This document shows, one piece after another, positions 1 through 6,455 of a stretch of 29,399 nt of DNA. The position numbers and the translations under genes are program-made. The notes beneath the pieces were generated by a model that was not told the origin of the DNA, did no database searches, and saw only the letters and a program-made list of their open reading frames with translations. Where the stretch lies: the NCBI GenBank assembly GCA_030044105.1, contig JASHWL010000104.1, positions 1 to 29,399 on the forward strand, given 5' to 3'. Within the stretch, counting starts at the first letter, position 1; each line of letters begins with the position of its first letter. The DNA is from Thermoplasmata archaeon. GTDB taxonomy: Archaea > Thermoplasmatota > Thermoplasmata > Lutacidiplasmatales > UBA184.

Positions 1-179
1 CGGCGGCACTGGATGCAGCGCTTCGCCTCGAGCACCGCATCCTCCCGGGAGTACGCGTGGAGGACCTCCCGGAAGTCGGCCGTCCGGACCTCGGGCGGCT
101 CTTCCGGCACGGGCACCCGGACCGGGTTGAGCTTGGGCGGCACGACCTTGGGGGTCGGGGAGACGGCTTCCGGCGGCAT
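1..179 (-). CDS. gltD: NADPH-dependent glutamate synthase small-subunit-type protein, N-terminus (partial)
   Basis: The first 59 codons of a minus-strand gene are visible; the rest lies beyond base 1. After a Pro/Val-rich leader the protein reads DFREVLHAYSREDAVLEAKRC followed by IQC. This is the typical opening of the GltD/homotetrameric glutamate synthase family, where an R-C-x-x-C motif begins the first Fe-S binding segment ahead of the FAD/NADPH domains. Family members pass electrons from NAD(P)H to glutamate synthesis or act in related oxidoreductases (SudA-like ferredoxin:NADP reductase), which cannot be told apart from this fragment. The ATG at 179 is the only good start, and a TATA-like element about 30 nt upstream suggests a leaderless transcript. 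The gene is divergent from srp54. Family assignment is fairly secure; exact enzyme identity is not. Confidence 0.72.
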   Translation of the reverse strand, partial: MPPEAVSPTPKVVPPKLNPVRVPVPEEPPEVRTADFREVLHAYSREDAVLEAKRCIQCR

Positions 180-205
180 CGGCGGCGAAACTAGCCCGCG
201 GAGCC

Positions 206-212
206 GATAAAG
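206..212 (-). promoter_or_regulatory. TATA-like element for the glutamate-synthase-type gene
   Basis: On the minus strand this reads CTTTATC, centred about 30 nt upstream of the ATG at 179, in otherwise GC-rich sequence. That spacing fits archaeal TBP/TFB initiation at or just before the start codon. Confidence 0.45.
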
Positions 213-264
213 CGCTTCCGGCGCCGCCGGGCCCTCGGCCCCCGAACGCGGCCGCCGGCGAGAG

Positions 265-273
265 AAAACTATA
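265..273 (+). promoter_or_regulatory. TATA-like element upstream of srp54
   Basis: AAAACTATA lies about 56 nt before the srp54 start in a 145-base divergent gap (180-324). It predicts initiation near 295 and a leader of roughly 30 nt. Apart from this and the minus-strand TATA element, I see nothing else in the gap. Confidence 0.45.
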
Positions 274-324
274 GGTGGCTTCCCCCTCCCTAGACCGCCG
301 CCGGCCGAGCCGGCGGGGCGGACG

Positions 325-1665
325 ATGGTCCTCGACTCACTGGGGAAGTCGCTCCGGGGCGTTCTCCAGAAGATCGCCCGCGGGTCGACCGTGGATGCCG
401 CGCTCCTGGCGGAGGTCGTGCGGGACATCCAACGGGCCCTCCTGCAGGCCGACGTCAACGTCCAGCTCGCGCTCGAGCTCACCCAGCGCGTCCGGCAGCG
501 GGCCACGCAGGAGAAGCCGCCCGCCGGCGCCAGCCTGCGCGACTTCCTCATCCGCATCATCTACGAGGAGATCCGGGGCATCCTCGGCAAGGAGCGGCCG
601 TTCGAGCTGAAGCCGAAGCGGATCCTGCTCGCCGGCCTCTTCGGCCAGGGCAAGACCACCACGGCCGGGAAGCTCGCCCGCTACTTCCAGAAGCGCGGCG
701 TGCGGGTCGGCCTCGTCGCCGCGGACGTCCACCGGCCGGCCGCGATCGACCAGCTGGAGCAGCTGGCGAAGAAGGTCGGCGCCGAGTTCTACGCGAACCG
801 CACGGAGCGCCGGGCCGAGGTGATCGTGCGCGAGGCGCTCGCGAGGTTCCCGCCGCACCTCGCGGTGATCGTCGACACGGCCGGCCGGACCGGCATCGAT
901 CCCGAGCTGATCGCCGAGCTCCAGCGGATCCGGACCGCCCTCACCCCGGACGAGACGTTCCTGGTCGTCGACGCCGCGATGGGGCAGACCGCGGGCCGGA
1001 GCGCCGAGGCGTTCCACAAGGCGGTCGGACTCACCGGCGTCATCCTCACGAAGCTGGACGGCAGCGCGAAGGGCGGCGGCGCGCTCTCGGCCGTCGCGGT
1101 GAGCGGCGCCCCGATCGTCTTCATCGGCACGGGCGAGCACCTCGACGAGCTCGAGCACTTCGAGCCGACCCGGTTCGTCTCCCGGCTCCTGGGGATGGGC
1201 GACATCCAGACCCTGCTGGAGCGCTTCGAGGAGCTCTCCGACAAGGAGGCGGCCGAGAAGGCCGCGAAGAACCTGATGAGCGGCCGGTTCACGCTGCGGG
1301 ACATGCGCACCCAGCTCGCCTCGCTCGGCGAGATGGGGCCGTTCTCGAAGCTGATGTCGATGATCCCGGGCGTCGGGGCCGCGAAGATCGACGAGCAGCA
1401 GATGGACGCGACCCAGGTGAAGCTCCGACGCTTCCGCACGATCCTCGACTCGATGACCGGCGACGAGCTCGACGACCCGCAGGTCATCAAGGCGGACCGG
1501 GTCCACCGGATCGCCCGGGGCAGCGGCAACCGCACCCAGGAGGTACGCGCGCTCCTGAAGCACTACGAGGCGACGCGGAAGGCGGCCCACGGCCTCGCCT
1601 CCAACCGGCGGCTTAGGCGCCAGCTCGAGCGGCAGTTCAGCGGGGCCGAGGCCACGCCGGAATGA
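325..1665 (+). CDS. srp54: Signal recognition particle 54 kDa GTPase (SRP54/Ffh)
   Basis: SRP54 binds signal sequences on nascent chains and 7S RNA and docks with the FtsY receptor in a GTP-dependent cycle. The 446-aa product has the full family layout: an N domain (about 1-95) opening MVLDSLGKSL, a G domain with P-loop GLFGQGKTTT (104-113), DTAGR (184-188) and TKLD (242-245), then a methionine-rich M domain (about 300-430) with the conserved RIARGSG stretch that contacts SRP RNA. The P-loop is slightly unusual: the common G-S-G-K-T reads G-Q-G-K-T. Length is normal for archaea. The ATG at 325 begins the conserved N-domain helix. The next gene starts 16 bases after its stop, so srp54, the membrane protein and pth2 may form one transcript. 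Confidence 0.97.
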   Translation: MVLDSLGKSLRGVLQKIARGSTVDAALLAEVVRDIQRALLQADVNVQLALELTQRVRQRATQEKPPAGASLRDFLIRIIYEEIRGILGKERPFELKPKRILLAGLFGQGKTTTAGKLARYFQKRGVRVGLVAADVHRPAAIDQLEQLAKKVGAEFYANRTERRAEVIVREALARFPPHLAVIVDTAGRTGIDPELIAELQRIRTALTPDETFLVVDAAMGQTAGRSAEAFHKAVGLTGVILTKLDGSAKGGGALSAVAVSGAPIVFIGTGEHLDELEHFEPTRFVSRLLGMGDIQTLLERFEELSDKEAAEKAAKNLMSGRFTLRDMRTQLASLGEMGPFSKLMSMIPGVGAAKIDEQQMDATQVKLRRFRTILDSMTGDELDDPQVIKADRVHRIARGSGNRTQEVRALLKHYEATRKAAHGLASNRRLRRQLERQFSGAEATPE

Positions 1666-1681
1666 GACGGGGAGCCGTCCG

Positions 1682-2221
1682 ATGACCGCGGCCGTGTGGG
1701 AGGTCGTGGTCGGCGTCCCGCTGCTGTTCTTCGTCCCGGGGTACACGATCGCGAAGGCGACGTTCCCCGAGTGGCGGGTCCGCGGCCCGACCGCGCTCCG
1801 CCGCGCGCTCGAGATCGGTACCCTCGCGTTCGTGCTCAGTGTCGTGCTGACCGTCCTGGCCGGCGAGCTGCTGCTCGCGGCGGCGCCCGGGGGGTTCCAG
1901 GCGAACTGGACGGACCCGGTGCTCGAGTCGGTCCTGGCGGGGGTGGCGCTCGTCGGGCTCCTCGCCGGCTGGCTGCGCGGCGCGTACGCGCGTGCCGCCC
2001 CGACGCCTCCGGTGCCCGAGCCCGACGCCGGCGAGGAAGGGGCGTGGGAGCTGACGCGACGCCTCGAGGAGCTGGGCCGGGAGGAGCGGCGGCTCCGCCA
2101 CGACCTGCGGGTCTCGGACGCTCCCGAGGCCCAGCGCGCGGCGATCCGCGCGGAGATCGACCGGCTGGTGGGCGAGCAGGAGGCGCTCGGGCGGGAGCGG
2201 GAGGCGGCGTACGGTCGGTAG
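1682..2221 (+). CDS. Small membrane protein with C-terminal coiled coil (DUF1616-like N-terminus)
   Basis: This 179-aa protein begins with hydrophobic segments at about 5-24 and 43-66, and a third at about 81-99. The first two are separated by the motif FFVPGYTIAKATFP, which resembles the opening of DUF1616-type archaeal membrane proteins (…PGY…A..P…). After a Pro/Ala-rich linker (about 103-118) it ends in a charged Glu/Arg-rich helix (about 120-179) likely to form a coiled coil. That gives a membrane-anchored protein with a probably cytoplasmic coiled-coil tail. The function is unknown. Position between srp54 and pth2 with short spacing suggests co-expression with translation and targeting genes, but no direct role can be inferred. 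The DUF1616 resemblance is from memory of the motif only. Confidence 0.75.
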   Translation: MTAAVWEVVVGVPLLFFVPGYTIAKATFPEWRVRGPTALRRALEIGTLAFVLSVVLTVLAGELLLAAAPGGFQANWTDPVLESVLAGVALVGLLAGWLRGAYARAAPTPPVPEPDAGEEGAWELTRRLEELGREERRLRHDLRVSDAPEAQRAAIRAEIDRLVGEQEALGREREAAYGR

Positions 2222-2246
2222 TCGGCGGGCGGCCGGGGAGGTCAAG

Positions 2247-2588
2247 ATGGTGGTCGTGGTCCGGGGCGAGATCCGGCTCACGACCGGCAAGATCGCCGTG
2301 CAGGTCGCCCACGCCGCGGTCCTGCTCGCGGAGCGGGCCGCCGTGCAGGAGCCGCGGGTGTACCACGAGTGGCGCCAGCAGGGACAGAAGAAGATCGCGC
2401 TGACGGTCGAGCGGCTCGAGGAGCTCGAGCGGATCGACCGGGCGGCCCGGGCCCGGGGGATCCTCACGGCGTGGGTGGAGGACGCGGGTCTCACCGAGGT
2501 GGCGCCCGGGACCCGGACCTGCCTCGGTCTCGGCCCCGCGCGGAATTCGGACCTCGATCCGATCACCGGAAGCCTGCCGCTCCTGTGA
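2247..2588 (+). CDS. pth2: Peptidyl-tRNA hydrolase, archaeal/eukaryotic type (Pth2)
   Basis: Pth2 cleaves the ester bond of peptidyl-tRNAs released from stalled ribosomes, recycling tRNA. The 113-aa product has the expected length and all landmarks of the family: an initial beta strand with an early Arg, the G-K-I-A-x-Q-x-A-H-A-A block at residues 13-23 carrying catalytic-site residues, a KIALTVERLEEL strand-helix, and the C-terminal T-x-L-G-L-G-P-A…D…T-G-x-L-P-L ending. A Shine-Dalgarno-like GGGGAGGT sits five bases before the ATG at 2247. Downstream is a 113-base gap holding the promoter of the transporter genes; an imperfect inverted repeat (about 2585-2613) overlaps the stop codon and could mark the transcript end. 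Confidence 0.95.
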   Translation: MVVVVRGEIRLTTGKIAVQVAHAAVLLAERAAVQEPRVYHEWRQQGQKKIALTVERLEELERIDRAARARGILTAWVEDAGLTEVAPGTRTCLGLGPARNSDLDPITGSLPLL

Positions 2589-2635
2589 CCGGGCGGGGCT
2601 CCGGTCCCGTCACCGGATCGTGCGCGATTCGGGCG

Positions 2636-2643
2636 TATTTATA
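2636..2643 (+). promoter_or_regulatory. TATA box for first dppB-type gene
   Basis: TATTTATA is centred 62 nt upstream of the ATG at 2702, predicting a leader of about 35 nt. GGGAGGGA (2687-2694), seven bases before the start, is a good ribosome binding site, so this mRNA appears to be leadered, unlike several neighbours. Confidence 0.6.
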
Positions 2644-2701
2644 GACGGGAAGGGCTCGACCGGACGCAGTTGACGGGCATCCGGTCGGGAGGGAGCGGGC
2701 G

Positions 2702-3928
2702 ATGAAGATGTGGGCGTACATCGTCCGGCGATTGCTGCTGATGGTGGTCATCATCATCGGCGTGATGACCGTCACCTTCGCGCTGGTCAGCGCGGTGCCC
2801 ATCCAGGACCGGCTCGCCTCGTACCTCGGGCCTCCGCCGAAGGGGACCCCCGGGGGGTACAGCCCCTACCTGACGCCGGGCGAGGGGGTGTGCCCGGCGA
2901 ACGCCACGTCGAACTGTCCGAACCCGTTCTACCAGTACGCGATCAATCGGCTCGGGCTCGGCGGCCCGGTCTACCTCCAGTGGGGGATCTGGATGTACGA
3001 CAGCTTCACGCTCAAATGGGGCTACGTCGCGAACCACAGCGAAGCGGCCGCGGCGTTTCCTCCGGCGGACGGCAAGCCGGTCCTCACCGTCCTCGGCTGG
3101 TTCCTGCCGTACTCGCTCGAGCTCGGCGTGGTCGCCCTGCTCGTCCTCTTCGCCTCCATTCCCCTCGGGATGTACGCCGCGCAGATGCGCAACCGGCCCG
3201 CGGACCAGGGGATCCGGGTGCTGTCGTTCTCCGGCCTCGCGTTCCCGGACTTCCTCTTAGGGACGATCCTGCTCCTCGCCGTGCTGCTGCTCTTCGGGGC
3301 GGCGAACCATTGGCAGTCGTACGGCTGTCCGGGGTACGGGACCCTCTTCGATGTCTACGGCTCGTGGCCACCCCCCGGGTGCTTCCCGGATGCCGTGGCG
3401 ACCAATTCCGGATATCCGGCGTGGCTGATCGGCGGCTACCTGAGCACGCCCACCGGATTCCCCACGATCGACGCCGCGATCCACGGCGACTACGTCCTCG
3501 CGCTCGACACGATCTTCCGAATGCTGCTGCCGGCGATCATCGTCGTGTACGACTCGATCGGCTTCCTGCTGCGCTTCGTGCGGAACAGCATGCTCGAGGT
3601 GATGAACCTCGACTTCGTCCGGACGGCGCGCGCGAACGGCCTGCCCGAGCAGGTCGTGCTCAAACGGCACGCCGGCCGGAACTCCTGGAACGTCACCCTG
3701 ACGGTGCTCGGGCTGACGATCGCGGGATTCTGGGCGGGGTTTCCGGTGATCGAGTCGATCTTCGGCCTGCACGGCGTCGGCTACATCCTCGCGGTCTCGG
3801 TGGCGCAGCCGATCGACTACGGCCTCACGTTCGGCTCGACGATCCTGTTCACGATCATCATCGTCCTCGCGAACCTCGTCGTCGACATCATGTACGCCTA
3901 CCTCGATCCGCGCGTCCGGCTCGGTTGA
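2702..3928 (+). CDS. dppB: Peptide ABC transporter permease, DppB type (copy 1)
   Basis: Inner permease of an oligopeptide/dipeptide ABC importer. The 408-aa protein has a first membrane helix at 9-31 followed by a long extracytoplasmic segment (about 32-125), then the conserved core of membrane helices with the cytoplasmic EAA loop that docks on the ATPases (about 305-328, RTARANGLPEQ). It ends with the DppB-typical D-P-R-V-R-L-G. Usual DppB proteins are about 310-340 aa, so this one carries extra outer loop sequence, including a second insertion around 203-262. Four cysteines (64, 72, 209, 227) all fall in predicted outer loops and recur at equivalent places in the neighbouring copy. It has its own TATA box and ribosome binding site and is followed by a small hairpin, so it can be transcribed apart from the rest of the cluster. 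Confidence 0.9.
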   Translation: MKMWAYIVRRLLLMVVIIIGVMTVTFALVSAVPIQDRLASYLGPPPKGTPGGYSPYLTPGEGVCPANATSNCPNPFYQYAINRLGLGGPVYLQWGIWMYDSFTLKWGYVANHSEAAAAFPPADGKPVLTVLGWFLPYSLELGVVALLVLFASIPLGMYAAQMRNRPADQGIRVLSFSGLAFPDFLLGTILLLAVLLLFGAANHWQSYGCPGYGTLFDVYGSWPPPGCFPDAVATNSGYPAWLIGGYLSTPTGFPTIDAAIHGDYVLALDTIFRMLLPAIIVVYDSIGFLLRFVRNSMLEVMNLDFVRTARANGLPEQVVLKRHAGRNSWNVTLTVLGLTIAGFWAGFPVIESIFGLHGVGYILAVSVAQPIDYGLTFGSTILFTIIIVLANLVVDIMYAYLDPRVRLG

Positions 3929-3932
3929 ACCG

Positions 3933-3947
3933 GCGCGATTTTCGCGC
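3933..3947 (+). terminator. Small GC hairpin after first dppB copy
   Basis: A perfect 6-bp inverted repeat (GCGCGA/TCGCGC) with a TTT loop begins five bases after the stop of the first permease gene and lies ahead of the TATA box of the second. It has no T-run after it, so termination is only a possibility; it may instead protect the 3' end. Confidence 0.3.
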
Positions 3948-3992
3948 GGCACTCGGTAAGTAGTCCACCGGGTCCTCGCCGCTCGGGCCCCC

Positions 3993-4000
3993 TATATATA
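3993..4000 (+). promoter_or_regulatory. TATA box for second dppB-type gene
   Basis: TATATATA is centred about 63 nt upstream of the ATG at 4059, nearly the same spacing as for the first copy (62 nt). The predicted start of transcription (about 4022-4026) lies downstream of an earlier in-frame ATG at 4008, which argues against that ATG being used. An AGGGGGG ribosome binding site (4044-4050) precedes the ATG at 4059. Confidence 0.6.
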
Positions 4001-4058
4001 GCGGCTCATGTCTCGGCATGGCTCGGCGGCCGGGAGACCGCCGAGGGGGGCGGCGGCG

Positions 4059-5285
4059 ATGCGGATGTGGACCTATGTGGTTCGCCGCCTCCTCCTCATC
4101 GTCCCGATCATCCTCGGCGTGATGACCATCACCTTCGTGCTGGTCAGCGCGCTCCCGCTCGACGAGCGGTTCACGGCGTACCTGGGAGTTCCCCCGAAGG
4201 GCCAGTCCTACGCCCCGACGCTCGCGCCGGGCCAAGGGGTCTGTCCGGCCAACGCGACGCAGAACTGTTCCAACCCGTACTACCATTATGCGCTGAACAA
4301 GCTCGGATTGAACCAAGGCGTCTGGGTGCAATGGGGCGTCTGGATGTACAATAGTCTCACGTTCAATTGGGGTCACGTCGGGAACGCGAGCGACGTGGTG
4401 GAGACCGTCTATCCCGAAGCGAAAGGACTGCCGGTCACCGAGGTCCTGGGCTGGTTCCTTCCCTATACCCTGGAGCTCGCGGCCTTATCGCTCGCGATCA
4501 TCATGGCCGTCGGCATCCCGCTCGGCAACCTGTCGGCCGTCTACCGGAACCGGCCGGTCGACCAGGCCTCCCGCGTGATGTCGTTCTCCGGGTTCGCGCT
4601 GCCGACGTTCCTCCTCGGGAGCTTAGTGCTCGCCGCGGTGCTGATCGGCTTAGGGTCCCTGAACGGCTACCACTCCTACTTCTGTAGCACCGGCACCACA
4701 TTCCAGGACTTCACGGGGTCCTGGCCACCGGCCTACTGTTACGCCTCGCCCGATCCGACCAATCTCGGGTATCCGAGTTGGCTCACCGCCGGCTACATCA
4801 GCCACCCGACGGGCTTCCCGACGATCGACGCGCTGATCCACGGCCAGTGGTCGCTCGCCGGGGACACGATCCTCCGCATGATCCTGCCGGCGCTCATCAT
4901 CGCCTACGGGACGATCGCGCTCCTGCTGCGGTTCGTCCGGAACAGCATGCTCGAGGTCATGAACCTCGACTTCGTCCGGACCGCGCGGGCGAAGGGCGTC
5001 CCGGAGCGGACCGTGGTGCGGCGCCACGCCGGGCGCAACTCCCTGAACGTCACGATCACGGTGCTGGGTCTGACGTTCGCGTCGTTCGTCGGCGGGTTCC
5101 CGGTCGTGGAGTACCTGTTCAACCTCCGCGGCGTCGGGCAGCTCCTCGCGTACTCGGTCATCACCCCCATCGACATCGGCCTGATCTTCGGGACCACGCT
5201 CCTGTTCACCTTCCTCGTGGTCGGGGCGAACCTGATCGTCGACGTGCTCTACGCGTATCTCGACCCGCGGGTGCGGCTGGGGTAG
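4059..5285 (+). CDS. dppB: Peptide ABC transporter permease, DppB type (copy 2)
   Basis: A tandem paralogue of the preceding permease with the same length (408 aa), the same layout and the same C-terminus. Membrane helix 1 is at 9-31, the long outer loop at about 32-125, and the EAA loop at about 305-328 (RTARAKGVPERT). Four outer-loop cysteines (62, 70, 209, 227) match the copy-1 positions. The open frame extends to an ATG at 4008, but I chose 4059 because it aligns exactly with the start of copy 1, has a ribosome binding site, and the TATA box places the 5' end after 4008. The copies differ throughout, so the duplication is old rather than a recent repeat. dppC follows 25 bases later. Either copy could pair with DppC to make an alternative pore; that is inference. 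Confidence 0.9.
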   Translation: MRMWTYVVRRLLLIVPIILGVMTITFVLVSALPLDERFTAYLGVPPKGQSYAPTLAPGQGVCPANATQNCSNPYYHYALNKLGLNQGVWVQWGVWMYNSLTFNWGHVGNASDVVETVYPEAKGLPVTEVLGWFLPYTLELAALSLAIIMAVGIPLGNLSAVYRNRPVDQASRVMSFSGFALPTFLLGSLVLAAVLIGLGSLNGYHSYFCSTGTTFQDFTGSWPPAYCYASPDPTNLGYPSWLTAGYISHPTGFPTIDALIHGQWSLAGDTILRMILPALIIAYGTIALLLRFVRNSMLEVMNLDFVRTARAKGVPERTVVRRHAGRNSLNVTITVLGLTFASFVGGFPVVEYLFNLRGVGQLLAYSVITPIDIGLIFGTTLLFTFLVVGANLIVDVLYAYLDPRVRLG

Positions 5286-5310
5286 CCGGACGGAGGCGGA
5301 GCGGAGAACG

Positions 5311-6450
5311 ATGAGCACGCCCGAGCCCGCCGCACCGGACGTCTACGAGACCTCCACACGGGGTCCGTCGTTCCGCCAGCGGATGGCCCCCCGGATCGCG
5401 CAGAGCAAGAGGACCTGGTACTTCCTGCGGCGGAACGGCCTCGCGATGGCGGGACTGATCATCCTGCTCCTGATCGCGGCGGTCGCGATCTATGCGCTCT
5501 CGACCCCGCTGTCGTACCAGTACATGACGGAGTACTGCGCGACGAACGGGGCCACGTGCCTGGTCTCGCCCTCCGTCTGCACCTACCCCCAGGGCACGGT
5601 GGCGCCGGGTCCCGGCTGCTACCAGACCCCGGCGGACTTCCCGTCGGTCATCGCGCCGACCTGGGCGAGCCTCACGCAGCCCGGGCCGTTACCGCTCGGT
5701 TCGCTGTCGGTCGATCCCCCGATCCAGTACTTCTACAACACCTATGACGGGCTGTTACGAGGCTCCGATTGGTCGATGCTGATCTCGCTCACGATCGTGG
5801 GCGCCGGCGCGACCATCGGGCTGTTCCTGGGGGCCGTCTCGGGCTACATGGGCGGCGTCGTCGACGAGGGCCTGATGCGGCTGGTCGACATCTTCCTCTC
5901 CATCCCCCAGCTCCTCTTCGTGATCGTCGTCGTGACCGTGCTGATCACGCTGTTACCGACGAGCGGGACCGATTTCGCCGCGCATATCTACCTCCTGATC
6001 GGCGGCTTCCTCGTGACTTGGTGGCCTTTCTATGCGAGGCTCGTGCGAGGTCAGGTCCTCGTCGTGCGGGAGCAGAAGTACGTCGAGGCGGCGCGCGCGA
6101 GCGGCGCGAGCCGGGGACGGATCATCCTCCGTCACATCGTCCCGAACAGCGTCTACCCCGTGTTCATCCAGATGTCGCTCGACGTCGGCACGATCCCGAT
6201 CATCATCGGCACGATCGTCTTCCTCGGTATCCGGATCTTCCCGTCGACCTACCTGCCCGAGTGGGGCACGATCGCCGCGCTCTCCGTGTTCGACCTGAGC
6301 GCGTTCTGGAATTCCTGTCAGATCGCCGCCTGCGTCATCCCGTGGTGGCAGCTCCTGTTCCCCGGGCTCGCCCTGTTCCTGTTCGCGATCAGCGTGAACT
6401 TCCTCGCCGACGGGCTCCGGGACGCCCTGGACCCCCGGCTGCGGAGGTAG
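5311..6450 (+). CDS. dppC: Peptide ABC transporter permease, DppC type
   Basis: Second permease of the peptide importer. The 379-aa protein has a cytoplasmic N-tail, membrane helix 1 at about 43-65 preceded by the DppC-like FLRRNGLAMAG, a long outer loop (about 66-145), and the transport core with the EAA loop at about 258-280 (EAARASGASRGR…HIVPNS). It ends in F-L-A-D-G-L-R-D-A-L-D-P-R-L, the standard DppC terminus. Typical DppC is about 290-310 aa; the excess is mostly the outer loop, with cysteines at 76, 83, 90 and 103, plus Cys336 and Cys341 in a later loop. A ribosome-binding-like GGAGCGGAGAA precedes the ATG. It is followed within five bases by the DppD-type ATPase gene and is surely co-transcribed with it. 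Confidence 0.92.
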   Translation: MSTPEPAAPDVYETSTRGPSFRQRMAPRIAQSKRTWYFLRRNGLAMAGLIILLLIAAVAIYALSTPLSYQYMTEYCATNGATCLVSPSVCTYPQGTVAPGPGCYQTPADFPSVIAPTWASLTQPGPLPLGSLSVDPPIQYFYNTYDGLLRGSDWSMLISLTIVGAGATIGLFLGAVSGYMGGVVDEGLMRLVDIFLSIPQLLFVIVVVTVLITLLPTSGTDFAAHIYLLIGGFLVTWWPFYARLVRGQVLVVREQKYVEAARASGASRGRIILRHIVPNSVYPVFIQMSLDVGTIPIIIGTIVFLGIRIFPSTYLPEWGTIAALSVFDLSAFWNSCQIAACVIPWWQLLFPGLALFLFAISVNFLADGLRDALDPRLRR

Positions 6451-6455
6451 GCCTC

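Noticed and set aside
337..1746. Long minus-strand frame opposite srp54
   Set aside because: Composition is Leu/Arg/Asp/Gly-rich with no recognisable domain; SRP54 is unmistakable on the other strand.
4008..4058. Upstream ATG start for the second dppB copy
   Set aside because: The TATA box predicts that transcription begins after this ATG, and the first copy aligns with the start at 4059.
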